Assembly: GCF_016741935.1 (NCBI RefSeq)
Contig: NZ_JAERRG010000028.1
Coordinates: forward strand, 59,791 to 123,790
DNA from: Streptomyces endocoffeicus
Lineage (GTDB): Bacteria; Actinomycetota; Actinomycetes; Streptomycetales; Streptomycetaceae
DNA length: 64,000 bases
Direction: 5' to 3'
In this document: in pieces, positions 50,683 through 58,149 of the stretch
How the letters are laid out: the number at the start of each line of letters is the position of its first letter
Numbering within the stretch: position 1 is the stretch's first letter
Notes under the pieces: generated by a model
What the model saw: only the letters and a program-made list of their open reading frames with translations
What the model was told of the DNA's origin: nothing
Databases searched by the model: none
Made by a program: the position numbers and the translations under genes

Positions 50683-50814
50683 ATGGCCAGCCTCCGTGAC
50701 ATCGCGACGGGTCGTTACGACCTCGAGCCGTTCTGGCCGTCCCGGCAGGCGCACCACTTCGACCGCGAGTGTTGCCGCGCATCCGATGCGCGGGCCCGCT
50801 CGCTCGGCCGCTGA
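50683..50814 (+). CDS. Short open frame, possible leader peptide
   Basis: A 43-codon frame (MASLRDIATGRYDLEPFWPS, then a Cys-Cys and Arg-rich tail) precedes the winged-helix gene by 72 bp in a 353-bp gap without other genes. Codon composition is coding-like, but there is no good ribosome site and I do not recognise the peptide. It could be an upstream regulatory peptide or the remnant of a longer gene. Confidence 0.35.
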   Translation: MASLRDIATGRYDLEPFWPSRQAHHFDRECCRASDARARSLGR

Positions 50815-50886
50815 CCTCTTCGCCCGGCCGCCCAGCCCGCGCGCACGACGTCCACTGACGCCCTCTCGCGCGAAAGAGCTGACCTC

Positions 50887-51480
50887 ATGACGAACCTCCG
50901 TGGCCTGTCGTCCGCCACCGCCTCTGCCTCCGCTTCCGCGGCGCCGTCCAGCCCGTCCGTACCGCCCCTCCCGCCCGGCCGCCAGCGGCTGCGAGCCGTC
51001 GCCCCGGACGAGGTGCCACCGGTCGCCGATCTGCTGCACCCCGGCGCCACCTGGCTGCCCGCTCCCCCGCACACCCTGCCCACGCTCCCCGGCCATCCGC
51101 CGATGGTCGGCTATCTGGTGCTGGTCCCGGCCGACCGGCAGGGACCCGAGGCGGCGGGGCCGCTCCCGGAGGGGGTTCCGGCGGTGACGGGTGACGAACT
51201 GATCCGGATCGACCCCGACCAGCGCACCGCCGAGATCGCCGGGCGGCCGCTGGACCTGACGTACCTCGAGTTCGAGCTGCTGAGCCATCTCGTCGCCCAT
51301 CCGCACCGGGTCCACACCCGCGATCAGCTGGTGACCACGGTGTGGGGGTACGGCCATGTCGGCGACGGCCGGACCGTCGATGTCCATGTGGCCCGGCTGC
51401 GCCGCAAGATGGGCCCCGAGCACCGGGGGACGATCGTGACGGTGCGGCGGGTGGGGTACAAGTACGTGCCCACCATCTGA
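50887..51480 (+). CDS. OmpR/PhoB-type winged-helix protein without receiver domain
   Basis: A 197-residue protein. The C-terminal 95 residues are a full Trans_reg_C domain: ELIRIDPDQRTAEIAGRPLD, LTYLEFELLSHLVAHPHRVH, TRDQLVTTVWGYG, GRTVDVHVARLRRKMG and the wing TVRRVGYKYVP. The N-terminal half is Ser/Ala/Pro-rich and has no receiver-like phosphorylation site, so it is not a normal response regulator. Such orphan regulators occur in streptomycetes. ATG 50887 follows AAAGAG. It is convergent with the MMPL gene across a terminator. Confidence 0.88.
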   Translation: MTNLRGLSSATASASASAAPSSPSVPPLPPGRQRLRAVAPDEVPPVADLLHPGATWLPAPPHTLPTLPGHPPMVGYLVLVPADRQGPEAAGPLPEGVPAVTGDELIRIDPDQRTAEIAGRPLDLTYLEFELLSHLVAHPHRVHTRDQLVTTVWGYGHVGDGRTVDVHVARLRRKMGPEHRGTIVTVRRVGYKYVPTI

Positions 51481-51500
51481 CCCCCTCGTCAACCCGCGAA

Positions 51501-51547
51501 CGCCCGCCGTGGCGGACAGGCCAGGAGCCTGTCCGCCACGGCGGGCG
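51501..51547. terminator. Bidirectional terminator
   Basis: A perfect 20-bp stem (CGCCCGCCGTGGCGGACAGG and its complement) with a 7-base loop lies between the convergent winged-helix and MMPL genes. It is among the longest perfect stems in the window. Confidence 0.92.
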
Positions 51548-51564
51548 CATGCGGTGCGAGTCCG

Positions 51565-51616
51565 GGACCCCAGCGGCCCGCACCCACCAGGGACCTCAGC
51601 GGCCCGCACCCACCAG
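51565..51616. repeat. 26-bp tandem duplication of the MMPL stop region
   Basis: Two adjacent units, 51565-51590 and 51591-51616, differ at one base (GGACCCCAGCGG versus GGACCTCAGCGG, then CCCGCACCCACCAG). On the minus strand the inner unit encodes the last residues LVGAGR and the TGA. In the outer copy the TGA has become TGG. Confidence 0.93.
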
Positions 51617-53791
51617 CGGCGGCCGCGGCCGCTCCACCGGCTCCTCGCCGTGGCCCACGCTCGGCAGCCACCGCAGGGCGCGGGGCAGATACCAGTTGCG
51701 CTCCCCGAGCAGCGCCATCACCGAGGGCAGCAGCACCATCCGCACCAGCGTGGCGTCCACCAGCACCGCGACCGCGAGCCCGACGCCCATCTGCTGCATG
51801 TCCTGCATCCGCAGCAGTGCGAAGACCGCGAACACGGCGACCATGATGGCGGCCGCCCCGGTGACCGAGCCCGCCGTCGTCCGGATGCCCTCGCGGATCG
51901 CGTCCCGGGTGGTGAGCCCCCGCTCATGGGCCTCCCGGATCCGCGAGACCACGAACACGTGGTAGTCCATCGACAGCCCGAAAAGGATGACGAGGACGAA
52001 CAGCGGCATCCACCCCTCGATCGCCCCGGCCGGCTCCATCCCCAGCCACTCCGCGCCCCAGCCGTGCTGGAAGACGGCGGTCATCGTGCCGTACGCGGCG
52101 CCCACCGACAGCAGGTTGAGCAGGATCGAGACGATCGCGATCGGCAGCGACCGGAAGCAGAGCAGCATCAGTACGAAGGTCACGGCGGCGATGAAGAGGA
52201 AGACCGGTGCGATGTCGGTCTTCAGCTGGTCGTTGAAGTCGCGGCTGGAGGCGAGCTCACCGGTCACGTACACCTGGTCGGAGACCGGTCCGAGGATCCT
52301 CGGCACCAGATCCTCCCTGAGCGTGTCCAGGGCACCTCGGGAGGTGGCGTCCTGGCCGTCCCCGGCCAGCGGAACCTCGATCCGGGCCACCCCCTCCTTA
52401 CGGTGCGCCTCGACGTCGACCGTCTTCCCGAACCGCCCGGACGCGGCGAGCTCCTTCTTGAAGTCCGCCACGGCCGCGTCGAAGCGGGCGGAGCCGACCT
52501 CGTCGGAGCGCAGCACCACCTCGGCCGGGGCGGGGCCGCCGGGGAAGGAGCCGGTGATCTCCTGGTACGCCACGGTGATGGGGGCGTCGGAGCCGAACTG
52601 CTTCTCCAAGCCGAGCTGTTCGGTCTTCATCCCGAGGGCGGGCGCGCACAGCACCAGCAGCAGCGCGCCCGATACGGCGGCGAACAGCTTCGGCTTGGCC
52701 AGGACGGGCCGCATCAGCCTGCCGGAGAGGCCACCGCTGGCGTGCACGCCCTTCTTCCGGCGGCGGTTCAGCAGCGGCACCCGCCCGGCGTCGATCCGGT
52801 CGCCCAGCCAGGACAGCATCGCGGGCAGCACGGTCACCGAGCCGAGCATCGACATCAGCACGACCAGGATGGTGGCGACCGCGAAGCCGTGGAACAGCAG
52901 CAGCCCGGACAGGAACATCCCGGCCATCGCCAGCATGACCGTGACCCCGGAGATCAGCACCGCCCGGCCGCTGGTGGCGGCCGCGATCCGCAGCGCGGTC
53001 CCGGCGTCCCGGCCCGCGGCCCGCTCATCGCGCTCCCGCCGCAGGTAGAACAGCGAGTAGTCGACGCCGACGGCCAGGCCCACCAGGAACATCACCGAGT
53101 TGGTGGAGTCGAACAGGGGCAGCTGATGGCTGACGAGGGCGAGCAGTCCGAAGGTGCCGACGCAGGCGGTCACCGCGAGCAGCACCGGCAGCAGCGCGGC
53201 CACCAGCGCCCCGAAGACCACCAGCAGAATGCCCAGCGCCAGCGGTACGGCGGTCAGCTCGGCCTTCTTGAAGTCGTCGGTCAGCATGTCGTCGAGCCGA
53301 TGCTGGGCGGTGGCGTCACCGAACTCGTAGGCCACGACGCCCCGATGGGCCGATTCGGTCCTCTCCACCGCCTCGACGACCGGCCCCACCCGCTCCCCGG
53401 CCGTGTCCGGGTCGCCCTTCATCTCAAAGCTGATCAGCGCCTCCCGCCCGTTCTCCGAGCGCACCGCGGGCTGGACGCGCACCGTCTCGCCCGTCCGCTC
53501 CAGCCGCGCCGAGAGGTCGCGGGCCGCGTCCCGCCAGCCGTCCGGGCGGTCGCTGCGCAGCATCACCATCTCTCCGGCCGGGGTCTGGAGGCCCGCGTCC
53601 TCCAGGATCTTCTCGGCGCGTGCGGAATCGCCCGCACTGTTCTCGGAGTTGGTCATCTGCCGGGATCCCGACATTCCCCCGACCACGGCGACGACCACGA
53701 CGAACAGCAGCCATCCGATGATCGCGGTCTTGCGGTGGCGGGTGCTCCACCCGCCCAGCCGCACGGCCAGGCCCTTCCTCGTTGCGCTCAT
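51596..53791 (-). CDS. MMPL family RND transporter
   Basis: A 731-residue lipid/small-molecule exporter of the MMPL group. It has a first helix after KTAIIGWLLFVVVVAVVGGM, a large external loop (about 40-165), a bundle of helices with the family pattern VGVDYSLFYLRRERDERAAG, a second external loop, and a second bundle with LSMDYHVFVVSRIREAHERG. The paired D-Y motifs are the proton-relay residues expected of MMPL proteins. ATG 53791 has GGGGAGAG ahead. It is divergent from the sensor kinase at 54030, whose system may regulate it. Confidence 0.92.
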   Translation of the reverse strand: MSATRKGLAVRLGGWSTRHRKTAIIGWLLFVVVVAVVGGMSGSRQMTNSENSAGDSARAEKILEDAGLQTPAGEMVMLRSDRPDGWRDAARDLSARLERTGETVRVQPAVRSENGREALISFEMKGDPDTAGERVGPVVEAVERTESAHRGVVAYEFGDATAQHRLDDMLTDDFKKAELTAVPLALGILLVVFGALVAALLPVLLAVTACVGTFGLLALVSHQLPLFDSTNSVMFLVGLAVGVDYSLFYLRRERDERAAGRDAGTALRIAAATSGRAVLISGVTVMLAMAGMFLSGLLLFHGFAVATILVVLMSMLGSVTVLPAMLSWLGDRIDAGRVPLLNRRRKKGVHASGGLSGRLMRPVLAKPKLFAAVSGALLLVLCAPALGMKTEQLGLEKQFGSDAPITVAYQEITGSFPGGPAPAEVVLRSDEVGSARFDAAVADFKKELAASGRFGKTVDVEAHRKEGVARIEVPLAGDGQDATSRGALDTLREDLVPRILGPVSDQVYVTGELASSRDFNDQLKTDIAPVFLFIAAVTFVLMLLCFRSLPIAIVSILLNLLSVGAAYGTMTAVFQHGWGAEWLGMEPAGAIEGWMPLFVLVILFGLSMDYHVFVVSRIREAHERGLTTRDAIREGIRTTAGSVTGAAAIMVAVFAVFALLRMQDMQQMGVGLAVAVLVDATLVRMVLLPSVMALLGERNWYLPRALRWLPSVGHGEEPVERPRPPLVGAGR

Positions 53792-54029
53792 GGCGTCTCT
53801 CCCCGTGCGGTACGGATGGAACAGGTCATGCCACGACGTTAGAAATCCGCAGGTCCGCGCCCCAGCCGGGCAGCCACCCAGTCGCCGAGCCATAGGGCGA
53901 GGTGGGGAGGTGGTGCCAGGTACACCCCGGGACGGTGTCCGGCCCCCGTGTCCGGGCGGCAGGCCGCTGACACACTGAGATGGCCCGCCGGTGCGGGCAC
54001 GACATTCCGACCAGCGAGGGGGAAGCCGG

Positions 54030-55304
54030 ATGAGGGCACGTGGAGCGCTGACGGCCTGCGCACGGGGGTTCGCCGTCTCCTGGCTCGCGCTGGTGTCGAT
54101 CACCCTGTCCGTGCTGACGATCCTGTCGATCAGCTTCATCACGCTGGGCATCGGGGTGTTCACCACCCCTCCGCTGATCCGCGCGGTGCGGGCGCACGCC
54201 AATCGGCGCCGACTGCTGGCCGCCGCCTGGTCCGGTGTGCGGATCCAGCTGCCGTACCGCCCGCTGCCGGCCGATCGGCGCTCCGGGGTCACCGGCCAGG
54301 TGGAGCTGTGCACCTTCCTGCTGAAGGACCCGGCCACCTGGCGCGATCTGCTGTGGCTCCAGGTCGACATGACGGCCGGGTACGCCATCGCGCTGCTGGC
54401 CTTCGTCTTCATGCCGTACGGGCTCGAGGGGTTCGTGCTGGCCGCCGGGGTGTGGCAGCCGATCGTGGACGCGGGCGGCACCTACTGGTACGCGTTCCTG
54501 CCCATCGACTCGCTGGGCACCGCCCTGCTGGCCGTTCCGGTGGGCGTCGGCTTCCTCGCCCTCGGCTCGGTCCTCTCCCCCGTCCTGCTGCGCGGCCACT
54601 TCCTGCTGGCGCGCTCCTTCCTGGACCCGACCCCGCACATGGCGCTCGAGCAGCGGGTGCTGCGGCTCACCGAGACCCGGCATGACGCGGTGGACACCTC
54701 CGCCGCCGAACTGCGCCGCATCGAGCGCGATCTGCACGACGGTGCCCAGGCCCGGCTCGTGGCGATGGGCATGAGCCTGGGCACCGTGGAGGCGCTGATC
54801 GAGAAGGACCCGGCCAAGGCCAGGGAGCTGCTCGCCGCGGCCCGTACGAACTCCGCCGAGGCCCTCGCCGAGCTGCGCGACCTGGTCCGCGGCATCCATC
54901 CGCCGGTACTGGCCGAGCGCGGCCTGGGGGACGCGGTGCGCGCGCTGGCGCTGCGGATGGCGGTGCCGGTGGAGGTGGACGTGGACCTTACGGGCCGCCC
55001 CGACGAACCGGTCGAGTCGGCGGCGTACTTCGCGGTCAGCGAGGTGCTGACCAACGCGGCCAAGCATGCGGGCGCCTCGCGGATGTGGCTGGACATCCAC
55101 CACCAGGACGGCATGCTGCGCGTCACCGTGACCGACGACGGCCGCGGCGGCGCGGAGATCACCCCGGACGGCGGGCTGAGCGGTGTCGAGCGGCGGCTGG
55201 GCACGTTCGACGGGGTCCTCGCGGTCAGCAGCCCGGCCGGCGGGCCCACCATGGTGACGATGGAGATCCCCTGCGTCCTCTCGGCGCCCAACGCGGCCAG
55301 ATGA
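54030..55304 (+). CDS. Sensor histidine kinase with putative-sensor (PF13796-like) domain
   Basis: A 424-residue membrane kinase. The N-terminal 200 residues hold about four helices and match the actinobacterial putative sensor domain (SISFITLGIGVFTTPPLIRA, LLWLQVDMTAGYAIALLAFV). The phospho-acceptor is IERDLHDGAQARLVAMGMSL, and the ATPase domain has EVLTNAAKHAGASRM and VTDDGRGGAEIT. GAGGGGGAAG precedes ATG 54030. The expected adjacent LuxR regulator is missing: the nearest one is 4.4 kb on at 59759, beyond three unrelated genes. Confidence 0.92.
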   Translation: MRARGALTACARGFAVSWLALVSITLSVLTILSISFITLGIGVFTTPPLIRAVRAHANRRRLLAAAWSGVRIQLPYRPLPADRRSGVTGQVELCTFLLKDPATWRDLLWLQVDMTAGYAIALLAFVFMPYGLEGFVLAAGVWQPIVDAGGTYWYAFLPIDSLGTALLAVPVGVGFLALGSVLSPVLLRGHFLLARSFLDPTPHMALEQRVLRLTETRHDAVDTSAAELRRIERDLHDGAQARLVAMGMSLGTVEALIEKDPAKARELLAAARTNSAEALAELRDLVRGIHPPVLAERGLGDAVRALALRMAVPVEVDVDLTGRPDEPVESAAYFAVSEVLTNAAKHAGASRMWLDIHHQDGMLRVTVTDDGRGGAEITPDGGLSGVERRLGTFDGVLAVSSPAGGPTMVTMEIPCVLSAPNAAR

Positions 55305-55308
55305 CCCA

Positions 55309-55335
55309 CCGCCGCCGGGGAAAATCCGGCGGCGG
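55309..55335 (+). terminator. Hairpin after the sensor kinase
   Basis: CCGCCGCCGG / CCGGCGGCGG, a 10-bp stem with a 7-base AT-rich loop, starts five bases after the kinase stop. It would separate the kinase transcript from the vWA gene. Confidence 0.7.
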
Positions 55336-55476
55336 GACGCGCCGCCCCGGTGTTAGCGTGCCGATGCCGGCCGCGGGACTCCGGTGCGACTTCCGGAACC
55401 CGCCTGCTAAGCGACGATTCGCAGTTCGTGCCCCCATTCCCCGGCCGGCTCCCGCACCCCGTCGCCGGAGGCCCCC

Positions 55477-55530
55477 ATGGAGACGCTGGCCAACATGGAG
55501 ACGTCGGCCGACATGGAGACGCCGGCCGAT
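55477..55530 (+). repeat. 18-bp in-frame triplication of the start region
   Basis: Three tandem units beginning ATGGAGACG give the N-terminus MET(L)AN-MET(S)AD-MET(P)AD. Each unit supplies an in-frame ATG, but only the first has the upstream GGAGG. Confidence 0.92.
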
Positions 55531-56967
55531 CTGGTCGCGGCCGAGGACGTCCTGCTGTTCGTGAACGCGGCCATCACCTCGACGGGCCAGCGGGAGTTCC
55601 ACTCCGACGCGGGCGAGCAGCGCATGTCGCTCGACTTCCTGCACTCCTACATGCTCGGGAACTACCGGGATCTGTACGCGGCGACCCTCGCGCTGAACAT
55701 CAATGACCACAACGCGGCGCTGATCGTCCGGCGGCTGCTGGAGAGCGCCAGGGAGGCCACACCGGAACAGCGCCGGGCCGAGGGCCGGCTGATCGCCCGG
55801 CGGCTTGCCGCCCTTCCGCCGCCCCGGGTCTACCGGCTGTTCCGCGGGCTGCGCCGGGCCGGGGTCAACAACCGCCGCACCCGCGCCATCGTGCGGGACT
55901 GGCTGGCGGCCCGCCCCGACCCGGCGTTCGACGCGGTGAAGTACCGGGGTGCGGTCAAGTCGGCCGTCCGCCACGCACATCTGCGGCTCGACGGCGAGCT
56001 CGGCCCGTTCCTCTTCGAGCCGGTCGGCCGCCGGAGCGAGGGGTTCGGCTCGCCGGTGCTGGAGGCATGGCGCCGCGCGCACTACGAGCGGTCCGCGGTG
56101 TACGACCTCCCGTACACCGTCGCCGAGGGCTTCGCGGCCAAGCACGGCATCGACCGCGAGGTCTTCCTGGAGCGGATCGCCCCGCGGCTCACCCGGCTGG
56201 AGCGGCTGCGGCTGCAGGGCGCGGCCCGCGCGGCCGGGGCCGACTCCGTACGGGCGGATCTGGCCACCATGCCGCTGACCCGGCTGGCGACCTATGTGCT
56301 CTCGCTCCCGCTGGACGAACGGGCCGCGCGCCGCGCCGAGTTGACCGCCGCGCTGCGCGCCGCCGCACGGCGCGCGGCGGGCGCCCGGACCGGTACCTGG
56401 GGCCGGGTCGCGGCGGTCCTCGACGACAGCTTCTCGTCGTTCGGCTCCACGCGGAAGCGGCGCCGCCCGCTGGCGGTGGCGCTGGGCTGCCACTTTCTGC
56501 TGGAGGCGCTGGCGGAGGAGTTCATTCCGCTGTGGTTGTCGGGCGGTCGGGATCCGCTGCTGCGGTTTCCGTACGGCGCCACGCCGCTCGGCGAGCGGAT
56601 CCTGGACGCGCTGGAGCACCGGCCGGACCGGCTGCTGATCGTCTCCGACGGCTGGGACAACGCACCGCCCGGACTGGCCGGAGAGGTGCTGCGCGTCTGG
56701 CGCACCCGCCTCGACCCAGGCCACCGTACCGGTGCGGTGCACCTCAACCCGGTCTACGACGCGGAGGGCTTCGACGTACGGCGGCTGGCGCCGGGCGTGC
56801 CCACGGCCGGGGTGCGGGACGCGGAGGACCTGCCGACGCTGGTGGAGTTCGCGCGGTTCGCGGAGGGGCGTACCGGCCTGGCCGAGTTGCGGGCGCGTCT
56901 CGACGCCCGGGTGCGGCACTTCCTGGACCGGCCGGGGCCGGACGAGCCGCTGCCGGAGGCACCATGA
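55477..56967 (+). CDS. vWA protein with TROVE-like helical N-terminus
   Basis: A 496-residue cytoplasmic protein. Residues about 20-300 are alpha-helical and HEAT-like (LNINDHNAALIVRRLLESAR, RGLRRAGVNNRRTRAIVRDW, AVKYRGAVKSAVRHAHLRL), as in TROVE/Ro60-type RNA-binding modules. Residues about 310-450 form a von Willebrand A domain with an intact metal site: DDSFS at about 316 (DxSxS), the Thr in GATPLGERIL and the Asp in LLIVSDGWDN. GGAGG precedes ATG 55477. The stop overlaps the next start (ATGA). Ro-like vWA proteins bind structured RNA; a role in RNA repair or conflict is inferred. Confidence 0.72.
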   Translation: METLANMETSADMETPADLVAAEDVLLFVNAAITSTGQREFHSDAGEQRMSLDFLHSYMLGNYRDLYAATLALNINDHNAALIVRRLLESAREATPEQRRAEGRLIARRLAALPPPRVYRLFRGLRRAGVNNRRTRAIVRDWLAARPDPAFDAVKYRGAVKSAVRHAHLRLDGELGPFLFEPVGRRSEGFGSPVLEAWRRAHYERSAVYDLPYTVAEGFAAKHGIDREVFLERIAPRLTRLERLRLQGAARAAGADSVRADLATMPLTRLATYVLSLPLDERAARRAELTAALRAAARRAAGARTGTWGRVAAVLDDSFSSFGSTRKRRRPLAVALGCHFLLEALAEEFIPLWLSGGRDPLLRFPYGATPLGERILDALEHRPDRLLIVSDGWDNAPPGLAGEVLRVWRTRLDPGHRTGAVHLNPVYDAEGFDVRRLAPGVPTAGVRDAEDLPTLVEFARFAEGRTGLAELRARLDARVRHFLDRPGPDEPLPEAP

Positions 56968-58124
56968 CCACGTCGCTCGAGCTCACCGGGCTGACCGCCC
57001 TGCCCGCCCAGACCTGGGGCGCGATCCGGCTGGTGCCCCTCGTCCGGGACGAGCCGATCGCCGATCTGCGGCTGGACGGCCGGCTCTACGGCGACGACCT
57101 CGCCGCCGTCGCGCTCGACCGGCGCACGGCGTACTACGCCTATATTCCGCACGGTTTCGTCGCCACCTGGACGGCCGACGGGACCCCGGCCGCGGCGTAC
57201 GGCACCCGGCTGCGGCAGGGGGACGAGCGGCGGGCCGATCCGCCGCCGTCCGTCCCGCTGCGCTTTCACCGCCGGATGGCGCGCCGTGTCGACCGGAACC
57301 GGCTGCGCTTCCTCCCCCTGCACCTCGCGCTGGAGGGCTATCTGGCCCTGCACTTCGGCGGCCCGGCGGTGGTGTGGGAGGAGTGGTCGCACCAGGCGGT
57401 CAGCAACGGTCTTTCGCCACGCGTCGAGCAGGCGTACACCGGCGCCGAGGTGGCGGGTCTCGGCGACGCGCTCCGGGTCTTCGAGATCCACCCGGGCCAG
57501 TGCGGGGTGCTGCTCTACGCCGCCGACGCGCTCGCCGCCGCCTTCGTCGTACCGCATCCGGACGACTACCGCGCCCTGCATCCATCGCTGCTGCACGATC
57601 TGTACGGGGAGCTGGTGTACCACTACGCGATGCTGTACGGGCCCGTGCCCGACTTCCGGGCGCGGATAGCGGACGGTGCGGTGTCCTCCCTGGCCGGGCT
57701 GCGCGCCGAGGCGGCCCGGCAGCGGGCGGAATGGGCGGACTTCCACACCACCGCGCTCGCGGGCGGGCTGCTGGACACCGCGTACGAGGTCCAGCGGGTG
57801 CGCCGGATGGGGCCGTTCGCCCTGTCCCGCTTCCTGCCGCCGTTCCACCGCCGCGCCGAGCAGCACATCGGCGAGACCATCACCCACGAGGACGGCCGCC
57901 TGGCCTATCTCAAGACCTTCCGCCTCTCCGAGGCCCAGACCCGGCGCGGCCATCTGCTCACTCTCCTCGCCGCCCACGACTGGCACTTCGGCGCGACCGC
58001 CGACGCCCTGGGGGTGAGCCGCGACCAGCTCGCCTCCCGTGTGGAGCACGCGGGGTTCGGCGCGCTGCTGCGCCAGGACATACGCGACCACTACCGCGCG
58101 GCGGCGCGCGGGACGGCGCCCTGA
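56964..58124 (+). CDS. ARPP-2-like protein with C-terminal Fis-type helix-turn-helix
   Basis: A 386-residue protein. Its opening, LTALPAQTWGAIRLVPLVRD with IADLRLDGRLYGDD, and the YAYIPHGFVATWTADGTPAAA stretch resemble the ARPP-2 domain, defined in genome-context studies of RNA-repair and ADP-ribose conflict systems (name recalled, not checked). The C-terminus (about 325-370), LLAAHDWHFGATADALGVSR with RVEHAGF, looks like a Fis-family helix-turn-helix. Its ATG overlaps the vWA gene stop, so the two products are made together. Enzyme activity, if any, cannot be read from the sequence. Confidence 0.65.
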   Translation: MTTSLELTGLTALPAQTWGAIRLVPLVRDEPIADLRLDGRLYGDDLAAVALDRRTAYYAYIPHGFVATWTADGTPAAAYGTRLRQGDERRADPPPSVPLRFHRRMARRVDRNRLRFLPLHLALEGYLALHFGGPAVVWEEWSHQAVSNGLSPRVEQAYTGAEVAGLGDALRVFEIHPGQCGVLLYAADALAAAFVVPHPDDYRALHPSLLHDLYGELVYHYAMLYGPVPDFRARIADGAVSSLAGLRAEAARQRAEWADFHTTALAGGLLDTAYEVQRVRRMGPFALSRFLPPFHRRAEQHIGETITHEDGRLAYLKTFRLSEAQTRRGHLLTLLAAHDWHFGATADALGVSRDQLASRVEHAGFGALLRQDIRDHYRAAARGTAP

Positions 58125-58149
58125 CGAGCCGGCACCGCGCCGCGCGCGC

